Assembly (NCBI GenBank): GCA_013215145.1
Contig: JABSRP010000059.1
Span: 1-36,854 of the forward strand
Length of the DNA stretch: 36,854 nucleotides
Origin: Pseudobacteriovorax sp.
Lineage (GTDB): Bacteria > Bdellovibrionota_B > Oligoflexia > Oligoflexales > Oligoflexaceae
Direction of reading: 5' to 3'
In this document: positions 23,531 to 30,799 of the stretch, one piece after another
Position numbering within the stretch: the first letter of the stretch is position 1
Layout of the letters: the number at the start of each line of letters is the position of its first letter
The notes under the pieces: generated by a model
What the model saw: the letters and a program-made list of their open reading frames with translations, nothing else
Told to the model about the DNA's origin: nothing
The model's database searches: none
Position numbers and translations under genes: made by a program

Positions 23531-25274
23531 AGAGTAGATCTAATCCGTGTTGGATCTGTTCGCCGATTAAAGGTTGGCCTTTCTTGTCTTCTAGCTCTTT
23601 TTTGATGGCAGCCAGATGTGGTTGACTTGCGATGTCGAGATTCAAATACTTCTGAGATAGTTCCGTAATCTCCAGAAACAAAAGCCACTCTTGGGGATAA
23701 TCAGAGAGAACTTTACTGGCAATTTTGGTCAGTTCGGATTTTGCCGTAGATGCGTTTTTCTCGTCACGTAAACGCCTTAGATCACCGTAAAAGGAAAATA
23801 ACTCGTACTCAGACTCTGTGTAAGGAAGGGAGCGTCCCGGAGTGCTTTCGGTACTTGCTATCTCATGCTCGCCATATAGTTCGCGATGAGCTGGTCCACC
23901 GGAAACTCCCGTAACAGTCTCGCCAATAGCCCAATCGAACAAGCCCCAGGATGGATCGTAGTACAAGGTGCCCTCGCGAGTAATGGTGCAGTTTTGGAAG
24001 GTCATAATAACAATTTTATCCTGAGACCTAACAATATCTAAGAGCTCAGCTTTGAGTCTGAACCCCGTTGTCAATGTAAGGTCTACGTGACGTCCTTTGA
24101 CCAAACCAATCGATTCTAATTGTGTAGAGGAAAGGCGCGATATCGGTGTATTAGGTATCTCTGCAAACCGCCCTAGAGGTGAACTAAATCCATGACTATG
24201 TCTAGCGATGCCTTGGCCTTGAATTTCCTGATCCTGTGTGGCTAGTTGAACTGGGCCACTATACTTAATAAACTCTACGGTTCCTTGGTTATGTTCAAAT
24301 TGAGTCAGAATTCCAGAAACCTGAAGACCAGAGTCGAGGTTTGTGGTAGTGACTGCCTCCGCCATGAGAGCTTTATTCAGGCTGTCGATACCGCCAATTC
24401 TATAGGCTAAGGTTTCATCTAACTCGTCTAGAACGTCATGCAGGTGCTTCATGTTTTCCGCGACGAACAATTGAGGCTGAGGCTCGGTAATATTGAAGCT
24501 GACATTGGTACAGTCTAGACTCAATGGCACGCGTTTGACGTTATTATGAATCGCATGATGGGATTCCCCAACCGAAGACAGTAATCCAGCACCGAAGATT
24601 TTTGGATTTTCAAGTGAGCCTGCCATTCCGTACTCGGCAGTCCACCAGCTCATCCGCCCCACCTTGGTTGCTTCGGAGACGTAGTAAAACGAGCGGATGG
24701 CTGCATCTAATCGTCGTTCAGCTTGGGCAATGTCATCTGCCGTGCTCTCAGGTTTTTCTTTGATGTCAGACAAATACCGAACGGCCTCGTAAAGGCTAAG
24801 GTCTTGCTTAGAATAAATAGCTTTGGTTCCGAGCTTGGCGTAATGAGCTAAGTATTTATTGTAGTCCTCGTCGGGAAGGATTGGTGCGTGACCTGCAGCC
24901 TCGTGAACGATATCAGGGGCAGGCGTATAGGCGATATGGTCGACGCTTCTCATATCTGTGGCGATTGGCAAGATTTTTCGCGCTTGGAATTCTAAGAAAG
25001 CCCAGGGTGGAATGAACCCACAAACAGGTACAGCGCCCCAACCAAACTCACGAAGAGATTGATCCATGCGATCAATATGAGGGATGCGATCAACTTCAAT
25101 GCCTGTTTTGCTCAGCCCTTCCTTGTAGCCAGTGACACCGTGGCTGTCGAAAAAAGGCACGGCTCGCCTCATAATATAGCGCCAAGCTGCATGATCCCGA
25201 TGTGTGTATTTGTTCACGTCGTGCTCGATACAATACATTTTTAAATACTGGGGTAGAGTGTCTTGCGTTCTCAT
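23529..25274 (-). CDS. Aromatic amino acid hydroxylase (phenylalanine-4-hydroxylase-like), long form
   Basis: Pterin-dependent, non-heme iron monooxygenase that likely converts phenylalanine to tyrosine. The iron site is complete: His124 and His129 in PDIVHEAAGHAP and Glu214 in WWTAEYG. The catalytic domain occupies about 1-290 and lacks an N-terminal ACT domain. The remaining 290 residues are an extension not found in the common 260-300-residue bacterial enzymes; it includes beta-rich stretches (about 310-450) and a helical tail (480-581). ATG 25274 is preceded, at a long 12 bases, by GAGGAGG, which lies in the 3' arm of a hairpin (25284-25311). It is last in the run with pyrE and pyrF, 81 bases after pyrF. 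Phe versus Trp or Tyr preference cannot be decided by eye. Confidence 0.92.
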   Translation of the reverse strand: MRTQDTLPQYLKMYCIEHDVNKYTHRDHAAWRYIMRRAVPFFDSHGVTGYKEGLSKTGIEVDRIPHIDRMDQSLREFGWGAVPVCGFIPPWAFLEFQARKILPIATDMRSVDHIAYTPAPDIVHEAAGHAPILPDEDYNKYLAHYAKLGTKAIYSKQDLSLYEAVRYLSDIKEKPESTADDIAQAERRLDAAIRSFYYVSEATKVGRMSWWTAEYGMAGSLENPKIFGAGLLSSVGESHHAIHNNVKRVPLSLDCTNVSFNITEPQPQLFVAENMKHLHDVLDELDETLAYRIGGIDSLNKALMAEAVTTTNLDSGLQVSGILTQFEHNQGTVEFIKYSGPVQLATQDQEIQGQGIARHSHGFSSPLGRFAEIPNTPISRLSSTQLESIGLVKGRHVDLTLTTGFRLKAELLDIVRSQDKIVIMTFQNCTITREGTLYYDPSWGLFDWAIGETVTGVSGGPAHRELYGEHEIASTESTPGRSLPYTESEYELFSFYGDLRRLRDEKNASTAKSELTKIASKVLSDYPQEWLLFLEITELSQKYLNLDIASQPHLAAIKKELEDKKGQPLIGEQIQHGLDLL

Positions 25275-25283
25275 AGGATAGGT

Positions 25284-25311
25284 ATTCCTCCTCAGATGTT
25301 GAGGGAGGAAT
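25284..25311 (-). promoter_or_regulatory. Hairpin enclosing the ribosome-binding site of the aromatic amino acid hydroxylase
   Basis: On the transcribed strand ATTCCTCCCTCA (25311-25300) can pair with TGAGGAGGAAT (25294-25284), an 11-bp stem with one bulged base and a 5-base loop. The 3' arm contains the only good Shine-Dalgarno sequence, GAGGAGG. Folding would block ribosome access. A TATGAT box at 25315-25310 overlaps the 5' arm, so an internal promoter is also possible. Confidence 0.55.
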
Positions 25312-25355
25312 CATAGCGGAATCACAGGTTTTCAGCTAGTACCTTCGATATTTGG

Positions 25356-26138
25356 CTAGAAAAGTAGCCGGTTGATCTCTTTGAAATAGTATGCAGCCCG
25401 TTCTTTCGGAGACTCGTGATAGGCGATATCCCGGCCGACGCTGATAATACTGCGCTTACCAAAGGCCTCAATGATCGGGGCAAATGCACCTCCCTGAGCA
25501 CCAATCCCGGGAACCAGAACTGTCATGTCTTGTGAAATAGATTCAGCAATAGCGTTGAGTTCGTCATGGGAAATATGATTTTTGGTACTTGGTGCACCCA
25601 CGACAATACCGGAGGCCTGATGCTTTTCCGATTCTATGGCTAGGTATTGCCAATACTTCATTTGATTGATTTCCAGCGACTTGATTGCCTTATACTCAGG
25701 ATTTGACATAAGTACTAAGGGAATCAGGCCGATGTTTCTCTTTAGAGCCATCTGACAGGTATCAGCTAAGTTGCCTGGAAATGGCGCGTAGGTGATGGCG
25801 TCGAACCCCTCCTCCACAGCATGAAATAGAGCCGCATCATTGGTGCTGCCAATATCCGAAATCTTACTGTCATCGATGCTGAGTAGGCCGCGATCCTTGG
25901 CATATTGATTAATTTTCAACATATCTTGCCTGGATAGGTCTTTGTAATATTGCCGATTTGGTTTGATAGCAGCGGCGTATTGTGCTGTTTGATCGATGAT
26001 ATCAAGGCTCCACTGAATCTTGTCACTTTGTTTGATGTTTAGCTCATCTCTCTGCTTTAACTCAGCCGGATCTAGATTGATGCAGAGAACTGACTTTTTG
26101 CGCTCTACCGTGGCTTTCCATTTTTCGCGAAAATTCAC
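25356..26138 (-). CDS. pyrF: Orotidine 5'-phosphate decarboxylase
   Basis: Last step of UMP synthesis. 260 residues of the longer (type 2-like) form. The catalytic D-x-K-x-x-D-I-x-x-T motif is seen as DSKISDIGST (Asp90, Lys92, Asp95, Thr99). Substrate-binding stretches CINLDP near residue 19, AAIKPNRQYY and the phosphate-binding PGIGAQGG, then ISVGRDI, are present. The start is GTG at 26138, with AGGAG five bases upstream. It follows pyrE by eight bases, so the two are one operon. Confidence 0.95.
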   Translation of the reverse strand: MNFREKWKATVERKKSVLCINLDPAELKQRDELNIKQSDKIQWSLDIIDQTAQYAAAIKPNRQYYKDLSRQDMLKINQYAKDRGLLSIDDSKISDIGSTNDAALFHAVEEGFDAITYAPFPGNLADTCQMALKRNIGLIPLVLMSNPEYKAIKSLEINQMKYWQYLAIESEKHQASGIVVGAPSTKNHISHDELNAIAESISQDMTVLVPGIGAQGGAFAPIIEAFGKRSIISVGRDIAYHESPKERAAYYFKEINRLLF

Positions 26139-26146
26139 AGGTGCTC

Positions 26147-26830
26147 CTATAATTCAATATTTTCCGTGATGCTTTCCGACGCAATAGCCTCGCGGAGTGC
26201 CTCGGCTTTGCCACGATCGGTCATCTTTTCCAAGGCTAGAGGGATTAGGTCCCGGGCACGGCTAAGCGGATGATAACTTATGTTTCCTTTATAGGTCGTC
26301 TTCAGGTAGTCCTCGACGGAAAGCCCATCATCTCTGGTTTCGCCGCGGTCGGTTAAAGCAATGACTCCTTTTACGTCGATCCCTGTTTTGATCAATTGGT
26401 CGACGAAGGTAATAAGGGAAAGTCCTGTGGTGACCGTGTCTTCTAAAACATAGGTAGAGCCTTGCGGGCAGCCGATAAAATACTTATCTTCAGGAGCTCC
26501 ATGGCTTTTGGGTTTTGCCCGTCCCATCGAGATTACATGGCTGTTTTTGGCAAATTTTGGATCTAATTTAGCGATTTTTAAAGCCGTAATGACGGCAGTT
26601 TTAGACGCCCCTTCGGGAACCCCGATGAGAGACGTAAAATCAATGTCACTTTGAGAGATAAACTGGGCGACATGGTCAGTCAGCTGGTCTAGGAGATAGG
26701 CATCGTTTGTTGTATGCCTCCAATTCACGTAGAAACTGCTTTTGCGTCCGCTTTTAAGGGTTAAAGGCTCCTCAAAAAAACCAATAATATCATTGTCTAA
26801 GATGAAATCATGAAACTCTAGCGTGGTCAT
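26147..26830 (-). CDS. pyrE: Orotate phosphoribosyltransferase
   Basis: Joins orotate to PRPP to make OMP, the substrate of the adjacent PyrF. 227 residues. Visible: the N-terminal FEEPLTLKSGRKSSFYVNWR (orotate and dimer region), GVPEGASKTAV, the loop GRAKPKSHG with its lysines, and the PRPP motif VLEDTVTTG (128-136). ATG 26830 has AAGGA six bases upstream. PRPP comes from the prs product encoded elsewhere in the window. Upstream is the glutaminyl-cyclase-like gene, 60 bases away. Confidence 0.95.
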   Translation of the reverse strand: MTTLEFHDFILDNDIIGFFEEPLTLKSGRKSSFYVNWRHTTNDAYLLDQLTDHVAQFISQSDIDFTSLIGVPEGASKTAVITALKIAKLDPKFAKNSHVISMGRAKPKSHGAPEDKYFIGCPQGSTYVLEDTVTTGLSLITFVDQLIKTGIDVKGVIALTDRGETRDDGLSVEDYLKTTYKGNISYHPLSRARDLIPLALEKMTDRGKAEALREAIASESITENIEL

Positions 26831-26890
26831 AAAGCATCCTTGTATAGAAGCTGCGTTGGACCCTTTTATAACGAAATTGGTTTCTTGACA

Positions 26891-27934
26891 TTACTTTGTT
26901 TGTTCTCGATTAATTTCCATCGCTAGAGCTATGGCAAGCCTACTAACGAGCTCGATGGATTTCATGCTTACATTTTCTGGATCATCTCCAGGTCTATGCC
27001 AATACTGCATGTTGTTCATATCGATCAGATCAATGGCTTGAATGCCTCGATTGCGAAATGGGATATGATCATCACTAACCGCGCTTTTGCGCTCACCATA
27101 AACGGGCCATTTGAACTCCTCTGCTAGACGAATGGCTTTGGCTAACCAGTCTTGAGAGCTGTTGAGATCCCTTGTGAGTTGTACATTGGGCGATCCGATC
27201 ATATCAAGTAGGATCAACCCAACGACCCTACGGTTTGTATTTGGCTGGCAAAAATGAGGGCCGCATGCCTTAAGGTTCTTCACGTAGTAACGGCTACCGT
27301 GTGTATTGTCTTGAATCTTTGCGGGGTGGCGTGTGAGTCCGTCATTCCATTCAGGTAGGTAAGATTCTTCGCCGTCGAACCAAACCAGGCTAAAGTCGCA
27401 GGGAAGCTTGCTTAACGCTTGATAGTTTTTTAGCACCTTGGCTATCCAGAGTAATGCTACCGAAGACGAACCACTGTCGTTGGCTCCCAAATAGGAAAAG
27501 CCTTCCATAATTTTGGTATCGTAATGAGACCCAAAAAGAATGACACAGGGCTTATCAGAGCCGACGTCAGCAATCAGATTGGCTCCTTGAATATCTATCG
27601 TCAGGCTAGCTGGTGCATTGGGGTTCTTAAGCAGTACTGGATTCGGAACCTTGGCAACAAAGGACTGCCGCTTCATGGGTATCGATTGCTTTTTTAATTC
27701 CTCTTCAATCAAAGCAGCTGCCCTGAGCTGGGCAGCACTACCAAATGGATGAGGCTCAGACGAAAACCGCTCCAATATCGATCGATAGATATCAGCCTCA
27801 AATGGAACTTGGCTCACATAGTCGGCTGTGCTTTTCGGCAACGACCCTGACTCTGATGTTTGGCAGGTAAACCCCATCATCATAATCGCGATGATCGATC
27901 CTAGCGGTAACACAAGTTTGCGGGGAAATTTCAT
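26891..27934 (-). CDS. M28-family glutaminyl-peptide cyclotransferase-like zinc protein, exported
   Basis: 347 residues with an N-terminal signal (FPRKLVLPLGSIIAIMMMGFTC); the cysteine could be a lipid anchor, although GFTC is a poor lipobox. The zinc residues follow the M28/glutaminyl cyclase pattern: GSHYDTK (His137), GANDSG (Asp153), WFDGEES (Glu189 as base, Glu190 as ligand), LLDMIGSPN (Asp244) and DDHIPF (His290), then YWHRPGDDPENVS. WFDGEE, LDMIGSPN and DDHIPFRNRG read closer to animal-type glutaminyl cyclase than to an aminopeptidase, so it probably forms N-terminal pyroglutamate on exported peptides; aminopeptidase activity is the alternative. ATG 27934 has GAGG five bases upstream and is preferred to ATG 27955. 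Confidence 0.85.
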   Translation of the reverse strand: MKFPRKLVLPLGSIIAIMMMGFTCQTSESGSLPKSTADYVSQVPFEADIYRSILERFSSEPHPFGSAAQLRAAALIEEELKKQSIPMKRQSFVAKVPNPVLLKNPNAPASLTIDIQGANLIADVGSDKPCVILFGSHYDTKIMEGFSYLGANDSGSSSVALLWIAKVLKNYQALSKLPCDFSLVWFDGEESYLPEWNDGLTRHPAKIQDNTHGSRYYVKNLKACGPHFCQPNTNRRVVGLILLDMIGSPNVQLTRDLNSSQDWLAKAIRLAEEFKWPVYGERKSAVSDDHIPFRNRGIQAIDLIDMNNMQYWHRPGDDPENVSMKSIELVSRLAIALAMEINREQTK

Positions 27935-27947
27935 GTATGCCTCTTCG

Positions 27948-27976
27948 TTGACCATTTTGACAGCGACCTTTACAAT
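27948..27976 (+). promoter_or_regulatory. Promoter of the 44-residue membrane protein gene
   Basis: TTGACC (27948-27953), a 17-base spacer and TACAAT (27971-27976) each match the sigma-70 boxes at five of six positions. The predicted start, near 27983, gives an 18-base leader containing GGAGG. Confidence 0.75.
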
Positions 27977-28000
27977 GTAGAAAAAACATGGAGGTCCTGT

Positions 28001-28135
28001 ATGTGGATTCGATTGCTCTTAACTGCAACGGCCTTGGCAGTTGTTCTTTACTTCCAAATCTTTTTCGACTTTTCTCAGTATACTGAGAGTAAAACTGTCG
28101 CTACCAAAACGGAAAAAACGGAAGCTGAGTTTTAA
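28001..28135 (+). CDS. 44-residue single-pass membrane protein, unknown
   Basis: A short gene with unusually complete signals: a strong promoter at 27948-27976, GGAGG (27990-27994) six bases before ATG 28001, and an in-frame TAA at 28133-28135. The protein begins MWIRLLLTATALAVVLYFQI, a likely membrane anchor of about 20 residues, followed by FFDFSQYTES and a hydrophilic K/T/E-rich tail. I recognise no family. It is divergent from the M28 gene and its stop overlaps the convergent lgt stop by four bases (TTAA). It is short enough to be missed by automatic annotation. Confidence 0.72.
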   Translation: MWIRLLLTATALAVVLYFQIFFDFSQYTESKTVATKTEKTEAEF

Positions 28136-29010
28136 CGCTTCTTACTTTTGGGCCTTGCCTTTTGCTTCGCTTTGGGCGTTTTTGCCTCGTCACTCTTTTG
28201 CGCCTTCGGTTCTGAGGCTACTAAAGAAGGAACCCAAATTTGGATCTTGCCGGTGATAAACAAGATTCCGATGACGACAAAAGGTATACTCAAGGTCTGA
28301 CCCATATTGAGAGTCATGCCGGCCTCAAAATCGACTTGATTCTCCTTGAAGAATTCTATGACGAAACGAGAAGCAAATACCCAAGTCAATAGGATTCCTA
28401 GTAGCAAACCTTGAGGCGTTTTTTCTTTTAGTTTGCGGTAAATCAATAGTAGAACGACAAACAACGTGAAGTAGGCCGCCGCCTCGTATAGCATAGCAGG
28501 ATGCCTTGCTATATTATCCACCCGGGCGAAGATAATGGCCCAAGGTCCATCCCAAGGTTTCCCCAATATCTCAGAATTGAAAAAGTTTCCCGTTCTGATA
28601 CATCCTGCAACGAAGGCTGTCGTGATAGCTAAGCGATCGGCTAACCATAGATAGCTGTGCTGGGGTTGTTTTTTCCGAAAGAGATAACAAGCTAGTAGGA
28701 CTCCAATAGTTCCGCCATGACTAGCAAGTCCTCCTTTCCACATCTTGAGAATTTCGAGGGGATTAGAAAGATAATAATCAGGTTGGTAGAACAAAACATG
28801 ACCCAAGCGAGCTCCCACGATCGTTCCAACCACCATATAAGTGAGCAGTGACTGAAGCTCTTCCTCGTTGTGACCTTCTTTGCGAAAGATGTTTCGCATA
28901 ATTTGATAACCAACGAAAAACCCGAGGCCAAATAGTAGGCCATAGTACCTAGGAGTGAAGAAACCCCACTTTACAAACTCAGGGTCAACGTTCCAGACAA
29001 AGTGCTCCAT
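28132..29010 (-). CDS. lgt: Prolipoprotein diacylglyceryl transferase
   Basis: Inner-membrane enzyme that adds diacylglycerol to the lipobox cysteine of prelipoproteins, such as the subtilisin-like protein in this window. 292 residues with about seven hydrophobic segments. Visible: the HGG block GGLASHGGTIGV (His98) and the Lgt signature RTGNFFNSEILGKP (Arg139), and RHPAMLYEA and ASRFVIEFFKE toward the C-terminus. The tail after about 265 is very rich in Lys, Ala and Pro, a cytosolic basic extension. ATG 29010 has GGAG six bases upstream. Confidence 0.97.
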   Translation of the reverse strand: MEHFVWNVDPEFVKWGFFTPRYYGLLFGLGFFVGYQIMRNIFRKEGHNEEELQSLLTYMVVGTIVGARLGHVLFYQPDYYLSNPLEILKMWKGGLASHGGTIGVLLACYLFRKKQPQHSYLWLADRLAITTAFVAGCIRTGNFFNSEILGKPWDGPWAIIFARVDNIARHPAMLYEAAAYFTLFVVLLLIYRKLKEKTPQGLLLGILLTWVFASRFVIEFFKENQVDFEAGMTLNMGQTLSIPFVVIGILFITGKIQIWVPSLVASEPKAQKSDEAKTPKAKQKARPKSKKR

Positions 29011-29217
29011 TCTGCTCTCCTCAATCAGTTCAAAGGGATATTATACGGTAAGCCGCCTAAAATGAAGGCTGTTTTTCTTGTCTTGGTTCTGGATCAATAG
29101 GCTAGTCCTCGGAAACCTCAAAGCAGATCAAAATGTTGCCAGAAATCCTAGGTTCAAATGAAAGTTGACTCTGTTATTATGAATAGGTCAATTTTAGCGG
29201 ATTTTGATGGAGACAGG

Positions 29218-29661
29218 ATGGTACCTGAAAATCTAAATGAAGATCTCTTTTATAATCTCGATCGGGCTACTCTTTTGATGCGGAGGCACGTGATTGATGT
29301 CATTGGGTTTCATCAAGTGTCACCTGAGCAGTGGGAGATCCTTCAGCTAATCGACGTACCGGAGGGTATCACCCAGAGACATCTGACTAGCTTGACCCTA
29401 AAAGATAAGGGAAATCTATCTAGAATTTTAGCTAGAATGGAGAAAGCCGAATGGATCCGTAGGACGCAACTGCCAACTGGTCGAGGGTTCTCAATTCAAT
29501 TGACGAGCAAGGGAAAGAAAATCCGGGAGCGATTACCAGATATGGTGACAAAGCAGGTCGAGAGACTGCTTGAACCGCTTCCGACGGATGAGAGAACCGA
29601 AATACTCTACTGTTTGAAAAAGCTTAGGATTCTCTTGGGTGACGACGATGTCGTCACCTAA
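29218..29661 (+). CDS. MarR-family transcriptional regulator
   Basis: Winged-helix regulator of 147 residues. Visible: an N-terminal dimer helix (LFYNLDRATLLMRRHV), SPEQWEILQLI, the recognition helix LTLKDKGNLSRILARMEKAEWI and the wing RTQLPTGRGFSIQLTSKGKKI. The frame is open from ATG 29158, but ATG 29218 has GGAG five bases upstream and gives a normal MarR N-terminus, so it is preferred. The last codons (GDDDVV) are encoded by a 9-bp hairpin (29638-29658). The gene is divergent from lgt and ends ten bases before the end of the convergent exported-protein gene. The ligand is unknown. Confidence 0.9.
   Translation: MVPENLNEDLFYNLDRATLLMRRHVIDVIGFHQVSPEQWEILQLIDVPEGITQRHLTSLTLKDKGNLSRILARMEKAEWIRRTQLPTGRGFSIQLTSKGKKIRERLPDMVTKQVERLLEPLPTDERTEILYCLKKLRILLGDDDVVT
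29638..29658. terminator. Hairpin inside the 3' end of the MarR gene, between convergent genes
   Basis: GGTGACGAC (29638-29646) and GTCGTCACC (29650-29658) form a perfect 9-bp stem with a 3-base loop, ending immediately before the MarR stop codon. It lies where two convergent transcripts meet. No T-run follows on either strand. Confidence 0.5.
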
Positions 29662-29671
29662 AATGATTGCT

Positions 29672-30028
29672 TTACGGGCTGAGAATAATCAGTAGCAAAC
29701 CATCGTCTCCATCCGCAGTTATGGAGTTGATCGTCGTGTTGTAGGAGAAAACGACGGGACTATAGTCGCCAAACTGGATCTCGACATTATAGTCGTTGCT
29801 AATAAGATGGTATACCTGAAGGTAGTTGTACCAACCGATACGAACGGCGAGCGTGGGCCTGTCTAAATTTTCAAGCTCACGAGAGGATCTATCATCGAAG
29901 AATGTCTCTGTTAGGTCTTCGGTAATCACGAAGTTTTGAAGCCTCAAATATACGGTATCAGAACCTGATCCCCACAATGGCGCGCTAAACGAGAATAAAA
30001 GCGCTATAAGTGCTAGTTTTTTAAACAT
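29672..30028 (-). CDS. Small exported protein, unknown
   Basis: 118 residues. The N-terminus MFKKLALIALLFSFSAPLWG is a signal peptide with probable cleavage before or at SGSD. The mature part is acidic, rich in Tyr, Asn and Asp, with alternating hydrophobic residues suggesting a beta fold (VYLRLQNFVI, AVRIGWYNYLQVYHL, VEIQFGDYSPVVF). No cysteines and no family I recognise. ATG 30028 has AGAGG six bases upstream. It lies 12 bases after the TIGR02147-type regulator, so the two form one unit and the regulator may control or sense envelope state together with it. That link is inference. Confidence 0.72.
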   Translation of the reverse strand: MFKKLALIALLFSFSAPLWGSGSDTVYLRLQNFVITEDLTETFFDDRSSRELENLDRPTLAVRIGWYNYLQVYHLISNDYNVEIQFGDYSPVVFSYNTTINSITADGDDGLLLIILSP

Positions 30029-30040
30029 CTCTGCCTCTTG

Positions 30041-30799
30041 TTAGTGTTTCCACTCTTCTTTGTCATATAATGAGTACATCAAGTTGCAAAAGAAAGGAAT
30101 ACTTCCCTCGGAATTCGTGTCATTTTTTAGGGCATGCAGATCTTTTATAAACTTAAGGATTAGTTTCTTAACCTCTGGGATGGCTTCCGGAGAGATAGAG
30201 CCAGTAGAGTGCATCAAACTGGCAGCTTCGGTGCCAACTAGGCTTTTGTCGAAGTGATCGACACTCAGTTTGACCTGGTTGAGAGTGCTCTGCACACTTC
30301 CTAGGACCCAATTGTCGTGGGTGTATTTGATCGTGCCGTTATCGTGCTCGATAAGAGCTCCAGCTTCGAGCATCTCTTCGAGAGCTTCTATGCCTATCTG
30401 GCCTGCTAGTCGCTGAACGGTTTCTCTCGTTGTCCCAGCCTTTGTCGCTGCCACGTTAAATATGCGATTATGAGGCTCTCGGATCAGAAACTTGTACACG
30501 ACCTCTTCGTTAGGCTCTGGCCGGATACCGTTGTTATAGCATTCCTGCATCAGGTTGCCGATGGTGGGGAAATGCTTTTGTAGGAATTCGAGCCTCTCGG
30601 GTACCGACATAACGATTTCACTAATCGCCAGTGCAGAATAAGGGTGGGGTGTGCTTTCGTTTTGCGCGATGCGTCGAACGGTAGAGTAAGCTACCTGGCT
30701 GCGCCTAGCCAAGGATGAAAGGCTTCTTCCTCTGCCTCCGTCTACCCACTGAGAGATGGCCTTAACCAAGTCACTCAGTAATTGTTGCTCATCAACCAT
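30041..30799 (-). CDS. TIGR02147-family regulator with N-terminal helix-turn-helix
   Basis: About 252 residues. The N-terminal SLSSLARRSQVAYSTVRRIAQNESTPHPYSALAI is an XRE-like helix-turn-helix. The middle is helical, and the C-terminal SISPEAIPEVKKLILKFIKDLHAL matches the conserved end of TIGR02147 proteins, which are numerous in Bdellovibrio-type bacteria and Fibrobacterota. The family's molecular role is poorly known; the helix-turn-helix suggests DNA binding. Two ATGs are possible (30814 and 30799); GGGAT lies about six bases before the second, which I use. It is co-transcribed with the downstream exported-protein gene. Confidence 0.82.
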   Translation of the reverse strand: MVDEQQLLSDLVKAISQWVDGGRGRSLSSLARRSQVAYSTVRRIAQNESTPHPYSALAISEIVMSVPERLEFLQKHFPTIGNLMQECYNNGIRPEPNEEVVYKFLIREPHNRIFNVAATKAGTTRETVQRLAGQIGIEALEEMLEAGALIEHDNGTIKYTHDNWVLGSVQSTLNQVKLSVDHFDKSLVGTEAASLMHSTGSISPEAIPEVKKLILKFIKDLHALKNDTNSEGSIPFFCNLMYSLYDKEEWKH

